This document shows, piece by piece, positions 7,820 through 15,521 of a DNA stretch of 19,802 bases. The stretch spans positions 1 to 19,802 of the forward strand of contig JAEWGS010000018.1 in the NCBI GenBank assembly GCA_023388205.1, in the 5' to 3' direction. This DNA comes from Bacillota bacterium (GTDB lineage: Bacteria > Bacillota > Clostridia > Saccharofermentanales > Fastidiosipilaceae). Numbering within the stretch: the first letter of the stretch is position 1; each line of letters opens with the position of its first letter. The notes under the pieces are model-generated. The model saw nothing but the letters and a program-made list of their open reading frames with translations. It had not been told where the DNA came from and did no database searches. The translations under genes were made by a program, and so were the position numbers.

Positions 7820-9460
7820 TTAGCGATTCAAACTCGCCAAGGCATCCTCTTCTGTCGCAAAAGACAGATCCACGATGGCCTGAACATAGGCAGGATAATG
7901 CTGGTAACCAAGTACAGCTTGGCGCAGGCCCGTGATGTTGTGCGCATCTTGTAGGTAAACCGAAGCGTGTTCGTCGAGGAGCTGCTTTTGGAGTTCCTTA
8001 TAAATTTTATTGCGCTCCTGAGGATCCAAGCTCTGATCGAGTTTGCTTAACAGCTCATCGTAGGCTTTACTTTTGAAATTAATAAAGTTCTTGCGGTTCT
8101 CCGATTGATAACGCGTGAGTACTTCTGCCGCCGTAAATTCGCTCGGTGGCAAGGCGATGATTGTCGCTTCAAAATCATGCTGCTTATAAACCTGATCCAA
8201 CCAGACACCCCAGTCGATTGTCTGGACCTCAACCTTTACGGGTGCTTCTTGGAGCTGGGGAACCAAAACAGAAGCGGTGTTCACATGGTAGCTGTAATTC
8301 GAGGGCACTTTAATGACAAAATGCAAGGGCTGTTGTTCGGTATAACCTGCTTCTTGCAGCAACGTTTTCGCTTTTTCAACATCTCGCGTCACTTTGAGGT
8401 CTTGGTTAAACGCAGCAGCCATCGCTGGACTGACCGCCGAATAAACGGGAGAGGCGTGTCCACCGGCAACAAGCTCAATGATCTGATCTCGATCAACCAA
8501 AAGATCGATGGCTTCTCTCACCTTGGGATCCTTAAAGGCTTGAGTCTCATTATTGAGCGCCAAAATCTGAACCATATCTGCGCTGCCGTCACTGATTTTC
8601 AGGTTCGCATCTAAGCCCATCGTCATGTCCTGCGTCATATAAGGGAACACGTCCACTCCGCCCGTTCTAAATTCGAGCAAAGCTGCATCTGTACTTCCTA
8701 CGATCTTAAAGCGGACCTCGTCAACCGCCGCTTTTTTCGAGCCGTGATAATCCTTGAAGCGTTTCAATGTCAACTCTTGTTGCGCTACATAGTGATCAAA
8801 GCTAAAAGGACCTGTCCCGATCGGATTCGAATTCAAGTCTTTGACGTGCTCAGGCACAATCGCAACAGTCAAAGCGGCCAAAATATCCGGCTCGGCTTTT
8901 TTGAGTTCGATTTTGAGCTGGTGATCTCCAGTTTGGCTCACCGTTTCAATTTGGCCCAGCATCTGACTCTTGGGATTCTCAAGATCTTTCTGACCCGCGG
9001 CTCTGAGCAAAGAATAAATCACGTCAGCTTCAGTCATGGTCTGTCCATCATGGAAAAGCACGTTCTTTTTGAGCTGCACGTCCACCGAGCGCGCATCCGC
9101 CGAAAGGGTGACACGTTCAGCGAGGTTCGGTTCAAGCTCACCTTTGACATTGAGGCGCATCAAGCCTTCAAAAACGTTATAAAAAATTTCTTTTGTTCCC
9201 GCCGCGATCGATTGATGGGGATCAAAAAAATCAGGTTCTTGACTGACCGCAACCTCAATACGTCCCCCCTGGACGCGGGACACTGCGGTCGACTCCGAGC
9301 TTTCCTTGGTCTCGGAAGCATCGCTTGCCTCTTGACGCCCCAAAGTTTCAGACGCCTGGGTTTCTGTCGCATGGATCTTCTGGACAAAAAGATGAGCCAG
9401 AAGGCTCAAACTCAAGCATGCACTCAAGGTAAAAAGCACGGGTCTATTCCATTTTTTCAT
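7820..9460 (-). CDS. Extracellular solute-binding protein, family 5 (peptide/nickel type)
   Basis: This is the substrate receptor of the ABC importer, 546 residues long. After a basic N-terminus (MKKWNR) and a hydrophobic stretch (7-26) comes a Ser/Thr/Glu-rich linker (32-62). The family 5 fold follows, with GGRIEVAVSQEPDFFDPHQS, EIFYNVFEGLMRLN, VQLKKNVLFHDGQTMTEADV, and NPIGTGPFSFDHY. Membrane attachment is ambiguous. LSAC at 12-15 fits a lipobox, but the hydrophobic run continues past Cys15. Cleavage after IHA (29-31) by signal peptidase I is a serious alternative. The ligand cannot be assigned. The family includes receptors for peptides, nickel, haem and oligosaccharides. It is the first gene of the five-gene operon. 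Confidence 0.93.
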   Translation of the reverse strand: MKKWNRPVLFTLSACLSLSLLAHLFVQKIHATETQASETLGRQEASDASETKESSESTAVSRVQGGRIEVAVSQEPDFFDPHQSIAAGTKEIFYNVFEGLMRLNVKGELEPNLAERVTLSADARSVDVQLKKNVLFHDGQTMTEADVIYSLLRAAGQKDLENPKSQMLGQIETVSQTGDHQLKIELKKAEPDILAALTVAIVPEHVKDLNSNPIGTGPFSFDHYVAQQELTLKRFKDYHGSKKAAVDEVRFKIVGSTDAALLEFRTGGVDVFPYMTQDMTMGLDANLKISDGSADMVQILALNNETQAFKDPKVREAIDLLVDRDQIIELVAGGHASPVYSAVSPAMAAAFNQDLKVTRDVEKAKTLLQEAGYTEQQPLHFVIKVPSNYSYHVNTASVLVPQLQEAPVKVEVQTIDWGVWLDQVYKQHDFEATIIALPPSEFTAAEVLTRYQSENRKNFINFKSKAYDELLSKLDQSLDPQERNKIYKELQKQLLDEHASVYLQDAHNITGLRQAVLGYQHYPAYVQAIVDLSFATEEDALASLNR

Positions 9461-9477
9461 ATTGGTATGTCCTTCCT

Positions 9478-9494
9478 ACCCATCCTGGATGGGT
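9478..9494. promoter_or_regulatory. Perfect 17-bp palindrome, candidate operator of the ABC operon
   Basis: ACCCATCC-T-GGATGGGT has 8-bp perfect arms around one base. It lies about 25-40 nt downstream of the predicted transcription start and directly abuts the ribosome binding region of the binding-protein gene. A one-base loop is a poor RNA hairpin, so a DNA operator bound by a dimeric repressor is more likely. The regulator is not in the window. Confidence 0.5.
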
Positions 9495-9523
9495 GGATCT
9501 TCCGATGTTTTATAAGCGGCTCG

Positions 9524-9532
9524 ATTGTAGCA
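9524..9532 (-). promoter_or_regulatory. Extended -10 promoter of the ABC importer operon
   Basis: On the minus strand TGC-TACAAT forms an extended -10 element 64 nt upstream of the binding-protein ATG. The -35 region is poor, as is common when the TGn extension is present. Confidence 0.5.
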
Positions 9533-9566
9533 CAGCCACACAAGCTAAAATATTGCTTGCATCACG

Positions 9567-9610
9567 AAAAAAGATAATGAGACAGAGGGTGCTCACACCC
9601 TCTGTCTCAT
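9567..9610 (-). terminator. Strong rho-independent terminator after GAPDH gene
   Basis: Arms ATGAGACAGAGGGT (9577-9590) and ACCCTCTGTCTCAT (9597-9610) pair perfectly. With one more G-C pair this gives a 15-bp stem and a 4-nt loop. On the minus strand it is followed by TATCTTTTTT, about 80 bp past the GAPDH stop. On the plus strand it is followed by TTTTT, so it could act in both directions. Confidence 0.92.
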
Positions 9611-9688
9611 TTTTGACTCATCTATTTGTGCTCTTTTGAATCCAGCAACGTTCAGCTGAAGAGAGCAAGTGAGCAAAAGCGTCTGTAA

Positions 9689-10756
9689 TTACTCGTGATC
9701 CTTTTGATACATATAGCGGAGCAAGTCAACGCAGCGGTTGGAATAACCCCACTCATTATCATACCAAGACACGACCTTGAAGAAACGCTTTTCGCCCGGC
9801 AAGTTATTCTCGAGCGTCGCCTTCGAATCATAGATCGAAGAGCGGCAGTCATGAATGATGTCCGTCGAGACGAGGTCTTCATTGGTGTAGCCGAGGATGT
9901 TCTTGAGATAGGTCTCAGAGGCTTCCTTCATCGCCGCATCAATTTCCTCAATGCTGGTATCTTTTTGCGTCGTGAGCGTCAAATCAACGACCGAACCCGT
10001 CGGTGTCGGAACACGGAAGCTCATGCCCGTGAGTTTGCCCTTCGTCTCAGGAAGCACCTTACCCACAGCCTTAGCAGCACCCGTGCTGGAAGGAATGATG
10101 TTGCAAGCCGCCGCACGGCCACCACGCCAGTCTTTCTTCGACGGACCATCGACCGTCTTTTGTGTCGCAGTGTAAGAATGGATTGTCGTCATCAAACCGC
10201 TCTCGATACCAAAGTTCTTGAGCAACACATAGGTGATCGGAGCCAAGCAGTTGGTTGTGCAAGAAGCGTTCGACACAACATGATCCTTGGCCGGATCGTA
10301 GGTTTCGTGGTTCACCCCATAAACGATCGTCGGCATGTCACCCTTACCCGGAGCAGAGATCAAAACTTTCTTCGCGCCCGCTTCGAGGTGGCCTTCAGCT
10401 TTTTCTTTTTGCGTGAACAAGCCCGTGCACTCGATCACATACTCAACGCCCAATTCTTTCCAAGGCAAATCCTTGGGTTCACGAGCAGCCATGATGCAAC
10501 GCGTCTCGTTGCCATCGACGACGAAAACGTCATCTTCTTCAACATTGGCAGCACTCTTCTTGGAGCTCACTTCACCGTTGAAGCGACCCTGAGTTGAATC
10601 ATACTTGATCTGATAAGCAAAGTAAGCCGCGTCTGTGCTCATATCTGTCACGGCAACCACGTCGATCTCTTTGCCCAAAAGACCCGCATCATAGATCGCA
10701 CGATAAACGAGACGACCAATACGTCCAAAACCGTTGATACCTACCTTAATGGCCAT
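9689..10756 (-). CDS. gap: Glyceraldehyde-3-phosphate dehydrogenase (phosphorylating)
   Basis: This enzyme oxidises glyceraldehyde-3-phosphate to 1,3-bisphosphoglycerate with NAD+ in glycolysis. The 355-residue chain opens with the nucleotide-binding motif KVGINGFGRIGRL (4-16). It carries the active-site SNASCTTNC (162-170, nucleophile Cys166) and the partner His193 in TTIHSYTATQ. It ends with the conserved SWYDNEWGYSNR. Asp38 at the end of the second strand fits NAD+ rather than NADP+ preference. It belongs to the longer variant with insertions around 41-103 (AAYFAYQIKYDSTQG, DLPWKELGVEYVIE). The start is ATG 10756, 6 nt after GGGGAGGG. An in-frame upstream ATG at 10786 has no ribosome binding site. 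It stands alone between its own promoter and terminator, not in the gap-pgk-tpi operon often seen in this phylum. Confidence 0.97.
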   Translation of the reverse strand: MAIKVGINGFGRIGRLVYRAIYDAGLLGKEIDVVAVTDMSTDAAYFAYQIKYDSTQGRFNGEVSSKKSAANVEEDDVFVVDGNETRCIMAAREPKDLPWKELGVEYVIECTGLFTQKEKAEGHLEAGAKKVLISAPGKGDMPTIVYGVNHETYDPAKDHVVSNASCTTNCLAPITYVLLKNFGIESGLMTTIHSYTATQKTVDGPSKKDWRGGRAAACNIIPSSTGAAKAVGKVLPETKGKLTGMSFRVPTPTGSVVDLTLTTQKDTSIEEIDAAMKEASETYLKNILGYTNEDLVSTDIIHDCRSSIYDSKATLENNLPGEKRFFKVVSWYDNEWGYSNRCVDLLRYMYQKDHE

Positions 10757-10778
10757 TAGGAACCCTCCCCAAATTTGA

Positions 10779-10795
10779 CACTTCACAAGGAAGTG
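10779..10795 (-). promoter_or_regulatory. Small hairpin/inverted repeat in the gap leader
   Basis: CACTTC-CTTGT-GAAGTG on the minus strand gives a perfect 6-bp stem with a 5-nt loop, ending 14 nt before the GGGGAGGG ribosome binding site. A second small stem, CGGGC-GAAA-GTCCG, lies upstream at about 10817-10830. They could stabilise the transcript or bind a regulator; no known riboswitch class is recognised. Confidence 0.35.
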
Positions 10796-10847
10796 CAGCT
10801 TTTATATGAGACGGACTTTCGCCCGAATCGTCAAACTTAACTTCATA

Positions 10848-10876
10848 ATAGTAATTCCGCAATTGATATTTTTCAA
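10848..10876 (-). promoter_or_regulatory. Sigma-A-like promoter of gap
   Basis: TTGAAA (10871-10876) and TACTAT (10848-10853) on the minus strand are separated by 17 bp. This gives a leader of roughly 85 nt before the gap ATG. Confidence 0.5.
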
Positions 10877-10992
10877 GCCATTTACACCAGACTCCACCGA
10901 GAATATTTTCTCAAAGATCAGGCGCAACAAAGCGCGTCGACTGCCGCGCCCTTAGAATTCGCATTGAGACAGTTTCAGCTTTTATCTTGCGC

Positions 10993-11035
10993 CGTTTTGA
11001 AGCGGACAGTTTTGTCATACGAAGACTTCAAAACG
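10993..11035 (-). terminator. 10-bp inverted repeat just past the AI-2E permease gene
   Basis: CGTTTTGAAG and CTTCAAAACG form perfect 10-bp arms around 23 nt, starting 13 nt after the permease stop. Inside is a second small stem, GACA-AAAC-TGTC. No T-run follows on the minus strand, so a standard intrinsic terminator is doubtful. It may be a terminator of another kind, a 3' stabilising structure or a protein site. Confidence 0.4.
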
Positions 11036-11047
11036 ATCAATAAAATT

Positions 11048-12505
11048 TTAACGCTTAGGACTCTGATCTGATCGAGGCCTACGGTCAGGCAGAGTCGGAT
11101 CCTTCTTTTTTTCCGTTAGATGATTTGTCTTATTTTTCATTTTCAAAGAAACGCTAGAGAAAAGGTGCAAAATCCGCCGCTTTGCCGGCTGAAGTTTAGG
11201 CCATGTCCAGGGTGCTTTGAGATAATTCTTGTTTAGAACATGACGCATCCTTGCATCTTGATCGACACGCACAAGGCGCATCGCGTCTTCATCTGCGCCT
11301 TCGATCTCTTTAATCTCCTCTTCGAAATCTGACAAGTCCATCGGAATGGCGTATTTTTCTTCAGCAATTGATTTGTGGTGAATTTTCTGATGAACACGAT
11401 GACTCAAAAGCGCATAAGCCGCCGAAGTAACCGGTACACCAAGCAACAAACCCCAAAGGCCGAAGAAACGGCCACCTAAAACAACCGATGCAAAGACGAG
11501 CACAGGCGGAAGTCCCACTTTATTCCCCACGACATTGGGATAAATGACGTTCCCCTCAAATTGCTGAATCGCCAGCAAAAGTAAAACAAATCCCAGCGCA
11601 CGAGGCGGGCTATCGATGAGAATCAACAAACAACCCACGGCCCCAGAAATGTAAATACCAAAAATAGGAATCAGGGCACAAATTGATACGAGACCCGCGA
11701 GAATCAGCGCGTAGGGGAAGCCAAAAATCGTCAGGCCAAAGAAAACCAAGCAACCTAAAATGGCTGCCTCCATAATCTGTGCAGATATATAGCGCGTAAA
11801 GGTCCTGACCACATAAGTCACGATTTTAATCAGCTGATCCGCGCGCGGTTCAGAAAACAAAGCGTAACAGCACTTGCGGCCCATGTATGAAATACGATCT
11901 TTCGACAAAGTGCCATAAATGGCAAAAATAATTCCCAAAATGACGACAAAGAAGCTCGAAACCAAAGTAATCAGAAAATTGCTGGTTGCGTTGAGGCCCG
12001 ACATCGCCACATTTTGAATGTACGCCTGCACTTGAATCGCAACTTTGTCGTACTGAAAGTTCATCACCGAGAAAGCTTTTTGGAGTTCTGGGTGCTTTTG
12101 GATAGAAACTTTTAGGAAATCCTGAATCTTCTGAAAGAAATTAGGTAACTCAATAGCCAAGCCTCGCAATGCATTGACCAATTCAGGCAAAATCAAGCCC
12201 AAAATCAGGGACAAAATGCCGCCGACAATCAGCAAGCCAAAAACCAGACTGAGTGGACGCTTCAGCTTCATGCGCCAGCGGTCATGCTTTCCCCACGACA
12301 AAGAGAATAGAGATTTCTCAATGGCCGCCGTCGGAATATTTAAGATGAAGCCGATAAATACGCCGAGAATGAGAGGCGATAAAATCGACGCAAAACGTCC
12401 GATAAAATGAGGAATTAACGCTAAATTTTGACTGATCCACCACAAGGCCGCAGCCAAAGTGAGCAGTCCTGCTATTTTCTTAAACAAGCCCTTTGTTAAT
12501 TCCAT
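11048..12505 (-). CDS. AI-2E family transporter (permease)
   Basis: This 485-residue polytopic membrane protein belongs to the AI-2E/PerM/YtvI family, whose members are linked to autoinducer-2 export, Na+/H+ antiport or unknown substrates. Membrane segments are visible near 11-27, 38-56, 86-106, 176-200, 243-262, 265-286, 288-298, 303-314 and 332-369. The family signature GNVIYPNVVGNKVGLPPVLV lies at 318-337. The region 108-175 is the amphipathic extracytoplasmic insertion typical of the family. A cytoplasmic tail of about 115 residues follows, acidic at 385-408 and then strongly basic (KRRILHLF, LTEKKKDP, PDRRPRSDQSPKR). It is longer than usual. The start follows GAGGGGG closely. The substrate is unknown. 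Confidence 0.9.
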   Translation of the reverse strand: MELTKGLFKKIAGLLTLAAALWWISQNLALIPHFIGRFASILSPLILGVFIGFILNIPTAAIEKSLFSLSWGKHDRWRMKLKRPLSLVFGLLIVGGILSLILGLILPELVNALRGLAIELPNFFQKIQDFLKVSIQKHPELQKAFSVMNFQYDKVAIQVQAYIQNVAMSGLNATSNFLITLVSSFFVVILGIIFAIYGTLSKDRISYMGRKCCYALFSEPRADQLIKIVTYVVRTFTRYISAQIMEAAILGCLVFFGLTIFGFPYALILAGLVSICALIPIFGIYISGAVGCLLILIDSPPRALGFVLLLLAIQQFEGNVIYPNVVGNKVGLPPVLVFASVVLGGRFFGLWGLLLGVPVTSAAYALLSHRVHQKIHHKSIAEEKYAIPMDLSDFEEEIKEIEGADEDAMRLVRVDQDARMRHVLNKNYLKAPWTWPKLQPAKRRILHLFSSVSLKMKNKTNHLTEKKKDPTLPDRRPRSDQSPKR

Positions 12506-12532
12506 GGCGCCCCCTCTTTATCAATCTTCAAT

Positions 12533-12538
12533 AGTATA
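12533..12538 (-). promoter_or_regulatory. -10 element of the AI-2E permease gene
   Basis: TATACT on the minus strand lies 28 nt before the ATG. No good -35 box is found at normal spacing, so the call rests on the -10 box alone. Confidence 0.35.
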
Positions 12539-12552
12539 AACGGTAATCCTTA

Positions 12553-12611
12553 TCTCATTCTCGAATTTTCTGAGAATTTTTATAAAAATGAGAGAAATGA
12601 GATAAATGAGA
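12553..12611. repeat. Cluster of AATGAGA repeats in the mrp/AI-2E divergent region
   Basis: Three direct copies of AAATGAGA lie at 12586-12593, 12595-12602 and 12604-12611 with a strict 9-bp period. One inverted copy, TCTCATT, lies at 12553-12559. The cluster is upstream of both divergent genes. The rest of this 304-bp gap holds a repeated AAGCCCTTCT (12631-12640 and 12659-12668) and the mrp ribosome binding site, GAGGAGG. I see no convincing promoter for mrp. Confidence 0.5.
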
Positions 12612-12809
12612 CAAAGAGGACCTCAGAAGAAAGCCCTTCTAAGCGCGACTTCAGGGGGAAGCCCTTCTGGGCGAATGGTGGCCGAACTTTAAGACAACTT
12701 AGCGGTCTCCTTTGAGGTAGAGGAATTTTCGTTCGCTTTTGTGTCCTTTTCGAGGATGTTTATTCAAAAAATTCGTTAGGATAAGAAAGAGAAAACGAGG
12801 AGGATAGAC

Positions 12810-13688
12810 ATGTCAAAAGACTACCATCTCATTACCGATCCTGAAGAACGCAAGCGTCGTGAAGCCGAGCTTAAGAAAAAAGCAGCTGAATATCTCGCTC
12901 AAAAAGGCCAAGCCGCCATTTCTCAGCTCCCGACAGGCAATGCCAACACGATCAAAAATGTCATCGCCATCTTGAGCGGCAAAGGCGGCGTCGGAAAAAG
13001 TTCCGTCACTTCCCTGCTCGCTGCTGCGATGGCTCGTCAAGGTATGCGCGTCGGCATCCTCGATGCGGATATTACTGGACCTTCAATCCCCAAAGCCTTC
13101 GGTGTCGAAGGTCAGATCTTTCAGAGCGAAGCAGGTATGATGCCTCAGGAAAGTTCTTTCGGCGTCAAAGTGATGTCCGTCAATCTGATGGTTGAAAATC
13201 CTGAAGATCCCGTCGTATGGAGAGGGCCTGTCATCGCCAATCTCGTGCGCCAGTTTTGGACCGACACCTATTGGGACGAACTCGACTATCTCTTTGTTGA
13301 TATGCCGCCTGGCACTGGGGACGTCCCGCTAACCGTTTTTCAATCCTTGCCTGTCACTGGAACCATCGTTGTCACCAGTCCGCAAGATCTTGTCTCTATG
13401 ATTGTCACCAAAGCTGTTCGCATGGCCCAAAAAATGGAGATTCCTGTCCTTGGCCTCGTCGAAAACATGAGCCATTTCATCTGTCCTGATTGCGGACATG
13501 CGCATGAAATCTTTGGCAAAAGCCATCTGGATGAATATGCTCAAAAAGAGCAAATTCCTGTCTTCGCCAAACTGCCTATTGACCCGTCTATCGCATCTGC
13601 CATGGACGCCGGCCGCATTGAGACTTATGACATGGATGAAGAACTTGCCCCAATCATCGAGCGACTGCTCCAATTGTGCACTGAATAA
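12810..13688 (+). CDS. mrp: Mrp/NBP35-family iron-sulfur cluster carrier ATPase
   Basis: This protein binds and delivers Fe-S clusters to apoproteins in the cytoplasm. Over 292 residues it has the deviant Walker A SGKGGVGKSS at 56-65 with the signature Lys, switch I LDADITGPSIP (84-94), VDMPPGTGD at 163-171, and the bridging-cluster CPDC pair at 225-228. It lacks the N-terminal MIP18-like domain found in longer homologues. Instead residues 1-48 form a charged, Lys/Glu-rich helical lead-in. The start is supported by GAGGAGG 7 nt upstream. It is the only plus-strand gene in the window and stands alone, ending before a strong terminator. Confidence 0.95.
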   Translation: MSKDYHLITDPEERKRREAELKKKAAEYLAQKGQAAISQLPTGNANTIKNVIAILSGKGGVGKSSVTSLLAAAMARQGMRVGILDADITGPSIPKAFGVEGQIFQSEAGMMPQESSFGVKVMSVNLMVENPEDPVVWRGPVIANLVRQFWTDTYWDELDYLFVDMPPGTGDVPLTVFQSLPVTGTIVVTSPQDLVSMIVTKAVRMAQKMEIPVLGLVENMSHFICPDCGHAHEIFGKSHLDEYAQKEQIPVFAKLPIDPSIASAMDAGRIETYDMDEELAPIIERLLQLCTE

Positions 13689-13756
13689 ATTCATGCCGCG
13701 GCTCGCTGCGTTCTCTGTGTCAGTGAGCCGTTAAAATTTAGATTTTCTTATTAAAC

Positions 13757-13789
13757 AAAACGAGGAGCGTTAAAAGCTCCTCGTTTTTT
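13757..13789. terminator. Bidirectional rho-independent terminator between mrp and the hydrolase gene
   Basis: CGAGGAGC and GCTCCTCG form a perfect 8-bp stem with loop GTTAAAA. The stem is preceded by AAAA and followed by TTTTTT, and these could extend it. It ends mrp on the plus strand and, with TTTT on the other side, the convergent hydrolase gene on the minus strand. Confidence 0.9.
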
Positions 13790-13819
13790 GTGATCATGAA
13801 TTAAGTCAGTAGGATTGCA

Positions 13820-15271
13820 TCAGGTCCAAGAAAACTTAAAGAACACCACACCACCATAGTGCTCAACGACCTCTAGGTCTCCACCGTCACGGAAGTAAGG
13901 ATTCGTACGGTACACTTCCTCGGTGCAAAAACCAATAACGGTATCATCAAAGATGTCTGATCCACCGCCTGCCAAGGCATCGCGGACGGCCTGCTTTTGA
14001 ACCTCAGTCGCAGTTCTGCTCAAATACGATCCATCCATCACCGGAGTGAATTGACCCGGAAACTCAATCACCGAAGTGAGCGTATTTCCATAGCGCCCAG
14101 ACTTCAAGCGGTTCATAACAACTTTAGCGATACGCATCTGACCACCGTAATCCCAAAACGGTGAAGCTTCTGCGGCCACGAGCTTGTAGAATTTTTCAAG
14201 CTCATCGCCCTGCGGCTGATAAATGTAGTTATTATTTTCTTCGGGGGTATCAACAACGACATCCTCTGACGGCTCTGTTCGAGTTTCCGTCGCAGAGCTT
14301 TCTTCAGCTGAAGTCGGAGCCGTTGTCTCCTCGGATGATTCTTGAACCGACTCTTTGACTGACTCGGCCGGAGCTGTTGTTTCTTCGGTAGACGCTTCTG
14401 TGGGTTCTGTCTCTTTTTCTGTCGGCAAAGTCCCCAATATGGAACTTGGTTTGGTCACGTCTTCCCTCTCAGGATCATCCTTACGATCATCATTCCCAAG
14501 GTTCGCACTGCGATCGCCACTATGTTTCGCTGTTTCTGGGGGCGTCAGCAAATGAACGGGAGCTTTTGTTTCTTTGGGGGTTTCTTTCGAAATTTCGAGT
14601 GCTTTTTCGGTCTGTTGCCCATCCTGCTTCTCATCAACAATGGCTTGAACTTCAGACGGTAAAATAGCTTCTTTTTCTGCCTCTGTGGGAATAATCACAT
14701 TGGCCATGTAATTTTGTCCCAGCGCTTTGAGAACTGTTTTGGGTTGTTCCTTTTTCTTTTGAGTCGTTTCTGTTTTCTTCGCAATGCGAATCTTCAAATC
14801 ACTGCGGTCTAAGCGATTCAAAACCAAAAGTCGATCGGCATTTCGTCCTGTTTCAGAAGTTTGAAGTTCTTTCGCCTCAAGTAAAGGAGCTGCCTGACCA
14901 TCAACAGATTTTGATGTTGCGTAGGGCTTCAAGGCAACCAAGGCGGTGAAAACCACAGCAAAAGCTGCGCCCGCAGAAAGATAACGAACAAGACGCGCCG
15001 TAGGAATCGCCTTGGGCGTCTTATCTTCTTCGAGCGAAGCAAGTCGCTTCGGATAAATACCTTCATTCAAAAGAGTTTCACTGACAAGTGCGTCATAGCC
15101 CTTGCCTGAATAGGTTTCAAAGTCACTGAAAAATTCACTTTCAGTTTCTAAACCTTCAGCAGCAGAAATTCGCCGCGGAACACTACGCTCCGTATGAATT
15201 GCCAATTTCGGCAGGCTATCTTGTTGCGCCTGCTGAGTGGGCAAGGCATGAGCTTGATGTTGCTTTTTCAA
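13820..15271 (-). CDS. Membrane-anchored SleB/CwlJ-type cell-wall hydrolase
   Basis: The C-terminal domain (about 354-483) matches the Hydrolase_2/SleB fold, a peptidoglycan lytic transglycosylase used on cortex or cell wall. It shows FYKLVAAEASPFWDYGGQMR, VVMNRLKSGRYGNTLTSVIE and FPGQFTPVMDG. Glu368 in the AAEA segment corresponds to the family's catalytic Glu. The layout is a cytoplasmic N-terminus of 96 residues, one membrane helix (97-114), then a linker of some 235 residues rich in Glu, Thr, Ser and Lys with a repeated EETTAP (296-301, 314-319). This is a type II membrane protein rather than a spore-secreted SleB, so vegetative wall remodelling is as likely as germination. The start is TTG at 15271, 9 nt after GAGGAG; there is no nearby ATG. 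Confidence 0.88.
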   Translation of the reverse strand: MKKQHQAHALPTQQAQQDSLPKLAIHTERSVPRRISAAEGLETESEFFSDFETYSGKGYDALVSETLLNEGIYPKRLASLEEDKTPKAIPTARLVRYLSAGAAFAVVFTALVALKPYATSKSVDGQAAPLLEAKELQTSETGRNADRLLVLNRLDRSDLKIRIAKKTETTQKKKEQPKTVLKALGQNYMANVIIPTEAEKEAILPSEVQAIVDEKQDGQQTEKALEISKETPKETKAPVHLLTPPETAKHSGDRSANLGNDDRKDDPEREDVTKPSSILGTLPTEKETEPTEASTEETTAPAESVKESVQESSEETTAPTSAEESSATETRTEPSEDVVVDTPEENNNYIYQPQGDELEKFYKLVAAEASPFWDYGGQMRIAKVVMNRLKSGRYGNTLTSVIEFPGQFTPVMDGSYLSRTATEVQKQAVRDALAGGGSDIFDDTVIGFCTEEVYRTNPYFRDGGDLEVVEHYGGVVFFKFSWT

Positions 15272-15504
15272 AACTTAAATCTCCTCAGTTTCTTCCTCCG
15301 CACTGTGAATCGATGTGTAACAAGATTTCACAAACGGCTTCTTAAACCCACGGATTTTTAGTCTGTACAAGGCGTCTCATACAGTGGGTCTAGTTTAACA
15401 CAGCTGGCCTAAATGGGCCTTTGGCTTATTCGAAATGAAGTCATTTTGCCCTAAAATCGTTTTTTTATCAGATGCCTTTTGGTAATTTTGACTCGCCCTA
15501 AATC

Positions 15505-15519
15505 TTAAGAAGCTCTTAA
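15505..15519. promoter_or_regulatory. Inverted repeat at the predicted start of the hydrolase transcript
   Basis: TTAAGA-AGC-TCTTAA is a perfect 6-bp inverted repeat lying directly downstream of the predicted -10 box, where a repressor could block transcription. The rest of the 420-bp gap (15272-15691) holds the hydrolase leader of about 240 nt, without a recognised riboswitch, and the upstream gene's terminator. Confidence 0.35.
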
Positions 15520-15521
15520 TT

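Noticed and set aside
8744..9577. Plus-strand open frame of 277 codons antisense to the binding protein
   Set aside because: It runs through the importer promoter and palindrome and shows no domain; the minus-strand product is clearly real.
9695..10597. Plus-strand open frame of 300 codons antisense to GAPDH
   Set aside because: It mirrors the highly conserved GAPDH frame, has no ribosome binding site and no recognisable domain; it is a codon-bias shadow.
12586..12611. CRISPR-like array
   Set aside because: Units are only 8-9 bp with single-base spacers; nothing like a CRISPR repeat or cas gene is present.
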